From an uncultured Anaerococcus sp. (GTDB lineage Bacteria > Bacillota > Clostridia > Tissierellales > Peptoniphilaceae): 64,000 nt of DNA. Positions 52,986 to 61,387 of this stretch are shown here, piece after piece (within the stretch, counting starts at the first letter, position 1; the number at the start of each line of letters is the position of its first letter). The translations under genes were made by a program, and so were the position numbers. The DNA lies in assembly GCA_900551095.1 (NCBI GenBank), contig URUJ01000001.1, forward strand, positions 62,001 to 126,000. The letters run 5' to 3'. The notes below the pieces were generated by a model, which worked only from the letters and a program-made list of their open reading frames with translations, was not told where the DNA came from and did no database searches.

Positions 52986-53189
52986 CTAGTTTTTTTGATC
53001 TACAGTATCGTTATACCCGTTATAAACTCCAAGTGCTGCTGCACCCGCCAAAGTAGTGACTCCAGCTGAAACAATTGCCCATGCTTTCCAACCAACAAAT
53101 ACAACTCCCATAATAGTTATACTAAATCCACCACTTACTTCTGACATTTCTCTATCATCTAGTAACTTATAATTATTAATAGTTTCCAT
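52986..53189 (-). CDS. Class II bacteriocin precursor, double-glycine leader (second peptide)
   Basis: 67 residues. The 21-residue leader (METINNYKLLDDREMSEVSGG) ends with the double-glycine cut site. The 46-residue core is hydrophobic with GWKAW and a glycine/alanine stretch ending GVYNG (G-x-x-x-G), as in two-peptide bacteriocins. It lies 22 nt after the other precursor and upstream of its processing transporter. Activity is not shown. Confidence 0.85.
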   Translation of the reverse strand: METINNYKLLDDREMSEVSGGFSITIMGVVFVGWKAWAIVSAGVTTLAGAAALGVYNGYNDTVDQKN

Positions 53190-53211
53190 AAATTTACTCC
53201 TTATTTTTTAA

Positions 53212-53415
53212 TTAATTCTTGTAATGAGCCCAACCTTTACCTATTGCATATCCTATACCGTATAGACCTGCAACTATTCCAGCAGCTGCAGTAGCTGTGA
53301 TTTCATATGTCACACCAGCAATTACAATTGTTGTTAGTACTACACCACCTTGAATTTTGCTCTGAGTGCTACAACTTAATGATGGGTATACTTGTAATTC
53401 ATTAAAATTGTTCAT
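53212..53415 (-). CDS. Class II bacteriocin precursor, double-glycine leader (first peptide)
   Basis: 67 residues from ATG 53415 (ribosome site AAAGGAG 8 nt before). A longer frame at 53430 overlaps the site. The 24-residue leader ends CSTQSKIQGG, a double-glycine cut site. The 43-residue core is hydrophobic and contains G-x-x-x-G pairs (GIVAG, GYAIG) followed by a cationic aromatic tail KGWAHYKN, typical of class IIb. Paired with the next gene it would make a two-peptide bacteriocin. It is the first gene after the divergent palindromic promoter. Confidence 0.85.
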   Translation of the reverse strand: MNNFNELQVYPSLSCSTQSKIQGGVVLTTIVIAGVTYEITATAAAGIVAGLYGIGYAIGKGWAHYKN

Positions 53416-53463
53416 AAAAACTCCTTTCATAACAAATTAAGCAATAAATCAATTTATATTTAA

Positions 53464-53534
53464 ATAATAACTGTAAATTAAAAATTTGTACAGGACACAT
53501 GTGTCCTGTACAAATTTTATGAATATTATATAAT
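53464..53534. promoter_or_regulatory. Divergent promoter with a perfect 38-bp palindrome
   Basis: Bases 53481-53518 form a perfect palindrome (19-bp half-sites) whose centre reads AGGACACATGTGTCCT. TATAAT at 53529-53534 faces the 43-residue peptide gene on the plus strand. TATTAT at 53469-53464 faces the bacteriocin genes on the minus strand. Each -10 begins about 30 bp from the centre and neither has a TTGACA-like -35, as expected for an activator-dependent pair. The core resembles the ComR-box form GGGACAT-N2-ATGTCCC of streptococci. Confidence 0.75.
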
Positions 53535-53562
53535 TAGTTTAGATTTTAAGAAAGGATTTATT

Positions 53563-53694
53563 ATGAACAAATTTTTCAAAACTTTTTATATTACACTATT
53601 ATTAACTGTATTGATTTTACCAAACAACCTACCTGGTGACAGAGAAGATGATATTATAGAAGTTTATTCGATTGATAACCTAATCAGTAATTAA
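53563..53694 (+). CDS. Candidate peptide-pheromone precursor, 43 residues
   Basis: ATG 53563 follows AAAGGA and opens a 43-residue frame: a basic N-terminus MNKFFKTFYI, a hydrophobic segment TLLLTVLILP, then an acidic-hydrophobic tail NNLPGDREDDIIEVYS and IDNLISN. This is the layout of secreted peptide pheromones such as PapR, SHP or ComS, which are exported, trimmed and read inside the cell by PlcR, Rgg or ComR. Its 3' end overlaps the regulator gene end by 15 nt. The mature signal is not predicted; the C-terminal 7-11 residues are the usual source. Too small for routine gene callers. Confidence 0.65.
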   Translation: MNKFFKTFYITLLLTVLILPNNLPGDREDDIIEVYSIDNLISN

Positions 53695-54564
53695 CTTATT
53701 GCTTTTACATTCAATCATCTCATTTAACTTCTCAAAACCGGATAATTGGGCACTCCATTTAGCTAAATTTATTGATTCTTCATAGGTCTTATATCCTAAA
53801 TCATACTCACATATGAATTTATCATAATATAACATGGATAAGGCCTCTAAATCTTTATTTACAGTCGCTTCATTTATAGCTTTTGTAATTAATTTTATAG
53901 CTTCATTGCTTCTAAAGTCTACATAGAGTCTATTTATCATAGAATTGTATATCAACATCTTTACAACACTATTATTGCACTTTTGGGATAATTTATCTAG
54001 TATTTCATAATTGCTAAATGATTTATATTCTTTGAAATCATTACATATATTTACTAAAATCCTCATTTCTATAGTAGTATATTTCCTATCAATTACATTA
54101 GGTTTAGTGTATGTTTTTGATGTAATATCTTCATATCTTTCTTTAAAAACGAATTTATCAACTTCATTATTTTGTATTCTATCTATAAATAGCCTTAAAA
54201 GTTTTATATCTTTTTCTTTTCCAATTAATTTATTATCATTTTCAACTATGGAAAGTTTCTTTGATAGGATTTCTGCTTCATTTTTTCCTATAAAGATGCT
54301 TGCTACTCCCAAATTATTTAATATTTCTTCATAAAGGTAGTCTGTTTTAAAAAGATTTTTATAATATATATCAAGTAAATCTTCTTCATATAAGTTTGAA
54401 AGCTCTATAAGACTATCAATTGAAATATTTTTAATATTTCCATTTTCAAGCCTAGAAAGACTCCTTACACTCATTCCTGTTAGAAACTCTACGTCTTCTT
54501 GACTTAGTTTATTGAACAATCTGATGTTCTTTAAAATCTTACCAAATTCTTTAATTTTTATCAC
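53680..54564 (-). CDS. Rgg/ComR/PlcR-like HTH regulator with C-terminal helical repeats
   Basis: 294 residues. N-terminal XRE-type helix-turn-helix (GKILKNIRLFNKLSQEDVEFL, recognition helix MSVRSLSRLENG), then about 220 residues of alpha-helical repeats (AIKLITKAINEATVNKDLEA, with YYDKFICEYDLGYKTYEESI), the layout of RRNPP peptide-sensing regulators. GTG 54564 follows AGGAGG closely. It runs convergent with the 43-residue peptide gene. Together they likely control the palindromic promoter; direct binding is inferred. Confidence 0.78.
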   Translation of the reverse strand: MIKIKEFGKILKNIRLFNKLSQEDVEFLTGMSVRSLSRLENGNIKNISIDSLIELSNLYEEDLLDIYYKNLFKTDYLYEEILNNLGVASIFIGKNEAEILSKKLSIVENDNKLIGKEKDIKLLRLFIDRIQNNEVDKFVFKERYEDITSKTYTKPNVIDRKYTTIEMRILVNICNDFKEYKSFSNYEILDKLSQKCNNSVVKMLIYNSMINRLYVDFRSNEAIKLITKAINEATVNKDLEALSMLYYDKFICEYDLGYKTYEESINLAKWSAQLSGFEKLNEMIECKSNKLITD

Positions 54565-54652
54565 ACTTCCTCCTTAACTCGATAAATATCAAAATAATTT
54601 TGATAGAATAATTCTTCAAAGATTAATTTTCTAAATGATATTATTGGTAATC

Positions 54653-55585
54653 TTATCTTATAAAAATATTCAAATCAAGTTCATAAGAAAGTATCTTTAA
54701 TAGTTCTTTCCCCCTAACTGAGTTTCCTGTTTTATCTAGTCTTGGTGAATAAACTGCTATGCCACATAGGCCTGGGACTATGCCTAGAATTGCTCCGCTT
54801 ACTCCTGATTTTGATGGGATTCCTACGTCCATTAGGTAGCGGCCGGAGTTTTCGTACATGCCGCATGAAGACATTTGGCTTACTATTATTGATACTATTG
54901 ATTCTGGTATTATATTTTTTGTTTCATTTAAACCATAGCCTTTATTTGCTAAAATCGCACCAAAATGTGAAAGGTCCACCACATTTGTACCTATTGAGCA
55001 TGATCTTATATATAAATCTAAGATTTCATTTGGGTCTTCATCAAAAATTCCTTTGCTCTTTAAATAATAAGCTATAGCCTTGTTTCTGTCAGATGTTTCT
55101 ATTTCAGACTTATAAATATCTTCCATAAATCTCGCCTTATCGGAGCCTGATATCATCTTATAAAAATCCATTATTCTTTCAAACTTATCATCTACTCCCA
55201 TTCCCCTTATCATTGACGAAGTAGTGATTGCTCCTGCATTTATAAAAGGATTGGCAGGTTTATCTGTAATTGGCACAAGGGAATTAAATTCAAATTTGGT
55301 TGGTTCACTTCCAACCTTGCTATAAACTTCCTCTATTGTATTATCATGAAGGGCAACTAAGAGGTCTAGGATTTTTGAAATGGACTGGATAGAAAATTCC
55401 TTACCCACTTCGCCATAACTATAGGTATCCCCAGTAGTAGATGTGATAGCTAGGGCAAAAGTGTCAGGGTCTACATTTAATAGCTCTGGTATATATGATG
55501 CCACCTCTCCTTTTCCTATCACCTTCTCGCTTTTTACAATGGATTGTCTGATTCTCCTGTCGATTTCATTTCTATCAAAAAACAT
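54653..55585 (-). CDS. glsA: Glutaminase (beta-lactamase-fold)
   Basis: 310 residues, normal GlsA length. The catalytic serine and lysine lie in FSIQSISKILDLLVAL (S-x-x-K); the other markers are NPFINAGAI, SIGTNVVDLSHFGAILANKG and SKSGVSGAILGIVPG. It hydrolyses glutamine to glutamate and ammonia, which can feed central metabolism or acid resistance. Confidence 0.95.
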   Translation of the reverse strand: MFFDRNEIDRRIRQSIVKSEKVIGKGEVASYIPELLNVDPDTFALAITSTTGDTYSYGEVGKEFSIQSISKILDLLVALHDNTIEEVYSKVGSEPTKFEFNSLVPITDKPANPFINAGAITTSSMIRGMGVDDKFERIMDFYKMISGSDKARFMEDIYKSEIETSDRNKAIAYYLKSKGIFDEDPNEILDLYIRSCSIGTNVVDLSHFGAILANKGYGLNETKNIIPESIVSIIVSQMSSCGMYENSGRYLMDVGIPSKSGVSGAILGIVPGLCGIAVYSPRLDKTGNSVRGKELLKILSYELDLNIFIR

Positions 55586-55689
55586 AAAGCCACTCTCCTA
55601 AATTTTTTTATCTATTAATATTAATGTACTTTAATAGAATAAGTGATACAATATAAGTAAGAGTACAAATATAAATGAGAGGGAATTTT

Positions 55690-56280
55690 ATGAGAATTAT
55701 AGATATATTAGAAAACGACAAATGGATAAGGTCTTATGACTTTTTTGATGATTTTATGAAATCATCTTATTATAAAAGCCTTATTGAATCTTATGATAAA
55801 TTAAATAGGGAAATCCTTTTCGAATCCCATGTCCACGGTCCAGCCCATATAGAAAGAGTGATTTTTTTCTCTCATCTTTTATCTTTCCTAAACGACCTTG
55901 ATTTTTATGACTTAGATGTCCTAAGAAATGCCGCAAGTCTTCACGATACTAAAAGACGAGATGATTCCTATGACCCAGGTCACGGTCCTAGAGCTGCAAT
56001 TCAGTCTATTAAATATTCTTATGCAAGAAATTATGACAAAAAAATTCTCCAAGCGGTTATAGCTGCCCATTCCCCAGAAGATAGGGCTATGGATAAGATA
56101 ATAACAAATTTCATAGATCCTAAGGATGATTTTTCTAGGGCAAAATTTTTAGCAGAGCTTTTTAAAGATGCAGATGGTCTCGATAGGGTAAGAATTAACC
56201 ACCTTGACCCTAGATATTTGAGAAATGATTATTCCAAGGCTCTAGTAGATTTTTCCTATGAATTATTTAAACACTTTTAG
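55690..56280 (+). CDS. HD-domain phosphohydrolase
   Basis: 196 residues. Metal-binding residues fit HD: HVHGPAHIERV (first H), NAASLHDTKRRDD (HD pair) and a C-terminal Asp in FKDADGLDRV. These enzymes cleave nucleotides or other phosphates; the substrate is unknown. GAGAGGGA lies before ATG 55690, so the five-codon-longer frame from 55675 is rejected. The gene stands alone. Confidence 0.85.
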   Translation: MRIIDILENDKWIRSYDFFDDFMKSSYYKSLIESYDKLNREILFESHVHGPAHIERVIFFSHLLSFLNDLDFYDLDVLRNAASLHDTKRRDDSYDPGHGPRAAIQSIKYSYARNYDKKILQAVIAAHSPEDRAMDKIITNFIDPKDDFSRAKFLAELFKDADGLDRVRINHLDPRYLRNDYSKALVDFSYELFKHF

Positions 56281-56333
56281 CTATTGACTTATTTTGTAAA
56301 AAATTATAAAATTATAGTGTATAAGGAGATTAT

Positions 56334-57497
56334 ATGCTTAATAAAACAAAATCATTCCTCGCCTGCCTAGTTATTGGCTTTGGAATATTTTTTCCAAAAA
56401 CAGCTCTTGCTGATTCTGTTATGATAAATAAAGAAGTTGCAGATTCCTCAAGCTTTTACATAAAAGAAAATGGAAATTTAACAGTTAGTGAAAGTATAGA
56501 CGAAACCGACCTATACAATATGGTGGGAGAAGATGATAATTATTATAAAATAGAATACAAGGGAAAGGTTGGTTTTGTAGAGAAAAATCATTTCTACAAG
56601 CTAAACCACACCAGTCTTGTAAATGATACAGATATCAAAAAAGATCCTTCAGATGATGCTAGTAACCTAACTAGCTATAAGCTTAAAAAAGGTAGCAAGG
56701 TTACCATCCTTGAATTTATAAATGTAGATGATTTTGTCAAAGTTTCCTATGAGCAAAATCGTTTTGACAATAAATTTGTAAATCTAGCTGATAGGGTCAA
56801 GAAGGCTCGCCAAGGTTTTGTAGAGACCCTTACTCTAGATCCAGTTCCTGTAGAAACTATAGGAAAAGATAGCAAACTTCCTAGCACAGTTACAGTTGAT
56901 GATGAAGTGGCAAACTCCGAGGAAAAAATCGGTTATGTCCATTTTAAAGACTTAGCTCTTTCTTTTAGAGACCAAGATCTCATTGATGAGTTTTATAATT
57001 ATTACAACTCGCTAAATGCTTCTATGACCTATAGACAAAATCCAGTTTTTGATCAAGGACCTATTTATAACCTAGTTCCTGGCGAAACCTACGAAGCAAC
57101 AAGCTCCTTGCCAGAAATAACTGTCCATATGACAGGATCTGAAACCGGTATATCTTTGTACTCATACGCAGTTAAATTTTTAGGAAATCCTTATGTCTTC
57201 GGTGGAGAGGATTTATACAATGGTATAGACTGCTCTGGCTTTACCATGAGAGTCTATCAAACAATAGGAATAGGCCTTCCTCACTTTGCGCAAAGTCAAC
57301 AAAGGTATGGTATAGAAGTGCCATTTGGAGAGGAAAAAGCTGGAGATTTGGTATTTTTTGGAACAAGCTTATATAATATCACCCACGTTGGTATAGCTGA
57401 TGGCTACGGCAATATGGTCCACGCCTCAAGCCCAAGGACAGGTATAATCATAAGCCCAATCAGAAACCCAATATCAATAAAAAGAATAGTAAACTAA
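56334..57497 (+). CDS. Secreted NlpC/P60 peptidoglycan hydrolase with SH3-like domains
   Basis: 387 residues. Signal peptide LNKTKSFLACLVIGFGIFF ends around TALAD. Two SH3-like segments (about 45-200) bind wall, and the C-terminal NlpC/P60 domain carries Cys in GIDCSGFTMRVYQTIG, His in ITHVGIADGYGN and a third polar residue in MVHASS. It cleaves gamma-D-glutamyl-diamino acid bonds in stem peptides. Followed by a strong terminator. Confidence 0.92.
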   Translation: MLNKTKSFLACLVIGFGIFFPKTALADSVMINKEVADSSSFYIKENGNLTVSESIDETDLYNMVGEDDNYYKIEYKGKVGFVEKNHFYKLNHTSLVNDTDIKKDPSDDASNLTSYKLKKGSKVTILEFINVDDFVKVSYEQNRFDNKFVNLADRVKKARQGFVETLTLDPVPVETIGKDSKLPSTVTVDDEVANSEEKIGYVHFKDLALSFRDQDLIDEFYNYYNSLNASMTYRQNPVFDQGPIYNLVPGETYEATSSLPEITVHMTGSETGISLYSYAVKFLGNPYVFGGEDLYNGIDCSGFTMRVYQTIGIGLPHFAQSQQRYGIEVPFGEEKAGDLVFFGTSLYNITHVGIADGYGNMVHASSPRTGIIISPIRNPISIKRIVN

Positions 57498-57500
57498 AAA

Positions 57501-57540
57501 AAATTGCTGAACGGGGTTTTCCCCGAGTCAGCAATTTTTT
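57501..57540 (+). terminator. Terminator after the NlpC/P60 gene
   Basis: AAATTGCTGA pairs with TCAGCAATTT; an inner CGGGG/CCCCG stem with TTTT loop adds stability, followed by T. It can serve both strands. Confidence 0.88.
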
Positions 57541-57541
57541 A

Positions 57542-58546
57542 TTAGTTATTTGAAGAATCACTGTTATTAAATACGCTTATTATCGAATTAAAAATATCCT
57601 TTAGAAAATTTATAAACTTATCAAGCAGACCTGAGTCTTTGGCATCTTGGGCTATTTTATCAAAGTTTTCCTTATTATCCTTAGCAAACTTATCTATAGA
57701 ATCCTTATTGTCTTCATAAAATTTCCCAGCCTTATTTCCTAAGTCCTTACCTAGTTTTATAAGGTTATCTCTTACTTCCTTGCTATCTATAGCGGAAGTA
57801 TTCTGATAAGAATTAAAATAATTTACCAACACATTTATATTATTATTTGACAAAACATCATCCATATCTACATTTTTTAGGGCGTCAATTATATAATTTG
57901 TAATCTGGTCATTTGAAGCAGTCTGACCATTTTCTTTTTTGTAGTCGGCGAGTTTTTCCTTTACTTCAATTACAGCCTTATCTAGCTTTTTGCTATCAAA
58001 TTCTGGGTTGTCTTCGTTTTCCTTGGAGACATCTATCACTGTTTTTAGCTCATCTTGAGCGGTTTTTGTCCTTTCTGGATCAAGGTCTTTGCCGTGAAGT
58101 TCCTCTGACTTATACACTCCGACCAAGGCAGATTCGCCAGTAACTGGCTTTGGACTTGCTACAAATATCTCAGCATCAGTAAGACCTGCCGTAATGGCAG
58201 CATTTGTATACTGAGCTTCTGTAATTTGGTTGATGTTGCCAGGAGTTTTTATCATGACCCTAATACCAGAACCTTTTTCTAGTCTTTTTACAACAATAGA
58301 AGAAATCATATTATAGTCTTCAGTTGCGTAGCCTAGATATTTTTTAAGGTCAGCTCCATTTACAGTTTCCACATTGTATTCTTCAGCACTTATTCCAACA
58401 GCATTATCAACAATTTTTCTTTGTTGGCTATCTAAAGCCACACCGTAAATAACATCGTCTTTATTTTTATCAAAACCTGCCGCATAGGCAATATTTGTCA
58501 AAATTATCGAAAGACCTAAAATTAGGCCAAATATTTTCTTTTTCAT
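57542..58546 (-). CDS. Secreted DUF1002 family protein
   Basis: 334 residues. Signal peptide FGLILGLSIILTNIAYA near the start, then DDVIYGVALDSQQRKIVDNAVG, a DUF1002 signature, and a helical C-terminal part. Function is unknown. It follows the Mrp ATPase gene by 1 nt, so the two are coexpressed. Confidence 0.85.
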   Translation of the reverse strand: MKKKIFGLILGLSIILTNIAYAAGFDKNKDDVIYGVALDSQQRKIVDNAVGISAEEYNVETVNGADLKKYLGYATEDYNMISSIVVKRLEKGSGIRVMIKTPGNINQITEAQYTNAAITAGLTDAEIFVASPKPVTGESALVGVYKSEELHGKDLDPERTKTAQDELKTVIDVSKENEDNPEFDSKKLDKAVIEVKEKLADYKKENGQTASNDQITNYIIDALKNVDMDDVLSNNNINVLVNYFNSYQNTSAIDSKEVRDNLIKLGKDLGNKAGKFYEDNKDSIDKFAKDNKENFDKIAQDAKDSGLLDKFINFLKDIFNSIISVFNNSDSSNN

Positions 58547-58547
58547 T

Positions 58548-59339
58548 TTATTCTAATCCCTCTATTTTTTCTACAATTGGATTTAATAGTTCATTTTCAA
58601 TTTCAGTTGCCATTCCAGAGTCAATTTTAGATGCAACTTCTGGGTCTATTGGTAGTTTTACCAAAGTGTCTACCCCGTATTTTTTAGCCACTTCTTCTAT
58701 ATTTGATTTACCAAAAATAGCGTGTTTACTTCCACAATCTGGACATTCATAGTAGGACATATTTTCAACTATACCTATAATGTTTTTGCCCATCATTTTT
58801 GCCATCTTTAGAGATTTTTCTACTACCATCTCAACCAAACCTTGAGGAGTTGCAACAGCTACTACCCCATCAATTGGAAGGGATTGGAATACTGTGAGAG
58901 GTACGTCTGCTGTTCCTGGTGGCATATCTACCACTAGATAGTCAATATCTCCCCAATTAACATCTGTATAAAATTGCTTGATAACCCCTGTCACAATAGA
59001 TGCCCTCCAAACAACAGGATCAGTCTTTTTTGGAAGAATCATATTAGTTGATATAATCTTGATGCCATTATCAGAAAGAGCTGGAGTCATAATTCCCTCA
59101 GCAGTTCCTCTTACAGCTTCATCTATACCAAAAGCTTCTGCTATTGAAGGACCAGTGATATCAGCATCTAGTAGTCCCACTTTATAATTTTTATTTTTAA
59201 GACTTACTGCAAGCTCACTTGCTATAGAAGACTTGCCTACGCCTCCCTTGCCGCTCATAACAGCAATAATCTTTCCAATTTTTGTGCCTGGTTGAGTTTG
59301 TATTTTAAATTTATCAAAATTAGGTTTTTTATTTGTCAT
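58548..59339 (-). CDS. Mrp/NBP35-type P-loop ATPase (Fe-S cluster carrier)
   Basis: 263 residues. Deviant Walker A AVMSGKGGVGKSSIASEL, switch VDMPPGTADVPLTVFQSLP and a C-terminal YYECPDCGSKHAIFG (C-x-x-C) that bridges a cluster between two subunits. Mrp/ApbC proteins store and hand over 4Fe-4S clusters to apoproteins. AAGGAG precedes the ATG. Confidence 0.93.
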   Translation of the reverse strand: MTNKKPNFDKFKIQTQPGTKIGKIIAVMSGKGGVGKSSIASELAVSLKNKNYKVGLLDADITGPSIAEAFGIDEAVRGTAEGIMTPALSDNGIKIISTNMILPKKTDPVVWRASIVTGVIKQFYTDVNWGDIDYLVVDMPPGTADVPLTVFQSLPIDGVVAVATPQGLVEMVVEKSLKMAKMMGKNIIGIVENMSYYECPDCGSKHAIFGKSNIEEVAKKYGVDTLVKLPIDPEVASKIDSGMATEIENELLNPIVEKIEGLE

Positions 59340-59486
59340 AATTTCTCCTTTGTTTTTTCTAAAACTTTATGTCTTAATTATATTAGATTAGATGTAAATT
59401 TCCATTAAAATCTTTGTAAGCTTTGTAGGTATACTTATTTAAAAACTAATATTTTTGCAAAAATTTAAATAATTTATCAAGATTAC

Positions 59487-59515
59487 TTGACAAGAATCTA
59501 AATCAGGTGTAAACT
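59487..59515 (+). promoter_or_regulatory. Promoter of the T-box leader
   Basis: TTGACA (59487-59492), 17 bp, TAAACT (59510-59515). Transcription would start near 59522, at the foot of T-box stem I. Confidence 0.8.
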
Positions 59516-59521
59516 TATCCT

Positions 59522-59775
59522 AACGACGGAGAAAAGAAGAGTAACTAAAGACAAAGATTACAGAGAGTCCCAAAAGGTGTGAAGGGATATCAGAAGCTTT
59601 AGCGAATAAAGGCTTGGAGTCTTTTCGGGGATTAGATCCGAAAACGAGTTTTGCACGTTATAGCAAAGGAGTATGATTGTACTTTCTGAGGTGTATTTTG
59701 TGAAAAATACATGAATTAAGGTGGTAACGCGATTTTCGCCCTTATTATCCAGTATGGATAGTAAGGGTTTTTTTA
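59522..59775 (+). ncRNA. T-box riboswitch controlling the amino acid ABC transporter
   Basis: Stem I base GAAAAGA (59531-59537) with TCTTTTC (59620-59626) and the next helix CTAAAG (59545-59550) with CTTTAG (59597-59602) frame a specifier loop containing AGTAA on one side. The T-box sequence is AAGGTGGTAACGCGA (from 59717), close to the consensus, and the terminator CCCTTATTATCC/GGATAGTAAGGG is followed by seven T. By analogy to the tyrS leader (GAAC then codon), GAAT-AAA at 59604-59610 suggests lysine (AAA at 59608-59610) as specifier; this reading is tentative. The discriminator-pairing base U fits tRNA-Lys (A73). Uncharged tRNA would turn on the transporter. Confidence 0.88.
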
Positions 59776-59812
59776 ATTCTACAATCAAATATATTTTTAA
59801 GAAAGGAATATT

Positions 59813-61387
59813 ATGAAAAGACTTGTTAATTTCTTGCTTGCTATCATTTTATTATTTCCTGTTGGAAATACATATGCAAGTGAAGACGTACTAAGAGTAG
59901 GTATGGAGGTTAATTACGCTCCATATAACTTCTCAGAAACAGATGATTCAAATGGAGGCGTGCCTGTATCAAATTCTAAGGGCGAATATGCCAACGGCTA
60001 CGATGTGCGTTTTGCACAAAAGATTGCTAAAAAACTTGGCAAAAAACTGGAAATTTATAAAATTGAATGGGACGGCCTTATTCCAGCCCTTACTAGTGGC
60101 AAGATTGATGCTATCCTTGCAGGTATGAGTCCAACAGATGAAAGACGTGAACAAATCGACTTTTCCCTTCCATATTACAGGGCAAAGATGGTTGTAGTTG
60201 TACCAAAAGATTCAAAATACAAAGACGCTCAGTCAATAAATGATTTTGAGGGAGCAAAGATAACAGGTCAGCTTGGTACCTTCCACATTGATATGGTAGA
60301 TCAAATGCAAGGGGTTATCAAAGGCGAAGCTATGGATTCTTTTCCAACTATGATTGCCGCTACAAACGCTGGCACTATAGACGGATACGTATCAGAAGAG
60401 GCAGGAGCTCAAGCTGCGATTTCTTCAAATCCTAACCTTACTTATATAAAATTTGACGAAAACAATACCTTCAAGACTTCCGATGACGATACAACTGTTG
60501 CTGTTGGCCTTGTAAAAGGTTCGCCAATGACAGAAGAAATCAACAATTACCTAAAAGACCTCGACATAGACAAGGTCCAAGAAGAAATCATGACCGAGAT
60601 GGTAGAGATAACTACAAAGGAAGAAGCACCAAAGTCCTTCATAACAGAAGTTAGAGATATTTGGGGCAAGTACTCTTCCCTCTTCCTACAAGGTATTGTA
60701 AATACATTATTTATAGCGATTATATCTACAATCCTAGGATTTTTAATAGGTCTACTTGTAGCAATCATAAGAAGACTTGATGTAAACAAAAGAACAAATC
60801 CTATTGGCTATTATTTCCACAAACTAATAAACGCCCTACTTTCTATATACGTAGAAGTCTTTAGGGGAACACCAATGATGGTTCAATCAGTAATCATCTT
60901 CTACGGATTGAAGCAATATTTCGATATTGACCTATCAACTATGTTTGCGGCTATATTAATAGTATCAATCAACACCGGCGCCTACCTATCAGAAGTAGTT
61001 CGTGGCGGTATCAATGCGGTAGATAGCGGACAATTTGAAGCTTGCAAGGCTATAGGCCTTACAAACTGGCAGGCAATGACTGGTATCATCCTTCCACAGA
61101 CTATAAAAACCATCCTTCCTTCTCTTGGAAATGAGTTTGTAATCAATATCAAGGATACATCAGTTCTTAATGTAATATCTGTAACAGAGTTGTTCTTCAT
61201 GAGTAAATCTGTCGCAGGATCAACCTACCAATATTTCCCAACCTACCTAATCACAGCAGTAATTTACCTAGTTTTAACCTTTACAATCACTAGACTATTA
61301 CTACTACTTGAAAGAAGATTTAATGATAGAGATTTTATCTTAGAATCATCCACAGGAGCAATAAATGTCAATACTCAGAGTAAATAA
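59813..61387 (+). CDS. Amino acid ABC transporter, fused substrate-binding and permease protein
   Basis: 524 residues. Signal peptide to about residue 24 (ending NTYAS), a class 3 substrate-binding domain (DVLRVGMEVNYAPYNFSE, then GYDVRFAQKIAKKLGKK) to about 265, then a permease domain with five membrane helices and the EAA motif EACKAIGLTNWQAMTGIILPQ. Typical of the His/Gln-type polar amino acid family where binding protein and permease are one chain. The T-box leader suggests a specific amino acid, possibly lysine. The ATP-binding gene overlaps by 23 nt. Confidence 0.93.
   Translation: MKRLVNFLLAIILLFPVGNTYASEDVLRVGMEVNYAPYNFSETDDSNGGVPVSNSKGEYANGYDVRFAQKIAKKLGKKLEIYKIEWDGLIPALTSGKIDAILAGMSPTDERREQIDFSLPYYRAKMVVVVPKDSKYKDAQSINDFEGAKITGQLGTFHIDMVDQMQGVIKGEAMDSFPTMIAATNAGTIDGYVSEEAGAQAAISSNPNLTYIKFDENNTFKTSDDDTTVAVGLVKGSPMTEEINNYLKDLDIDKVQEEIMTEMVEITTKEEAPKSFITEVRDIWGKYSSLFLQGIVNTLFIAIISTILGFLIGLLVAIIRRLDVNKRTNPIGYYFHKLINALLSIYVEVFRGTPMMVQSVIIFYGLKQYFDIDLSTMFAAILIVSINTGAYLSEVVRGGINAVDSGQFEACKAIGLTNWQAMTGIILPQTIKTILPSLGNEFVINIKDTSVLNVISVTELFFMSKSVAGSTYQYFPTYLITAVIYLVLTFTITRLLLLLERRFNDRDFILESSTGAINVNTQSK

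Noticed and set aside
59558..59788. 76-codon minus-strand frame over the T-box
   Set aside because: Entirely within a structured leader on the other strand; the T-box sequence and terminator explain the region.
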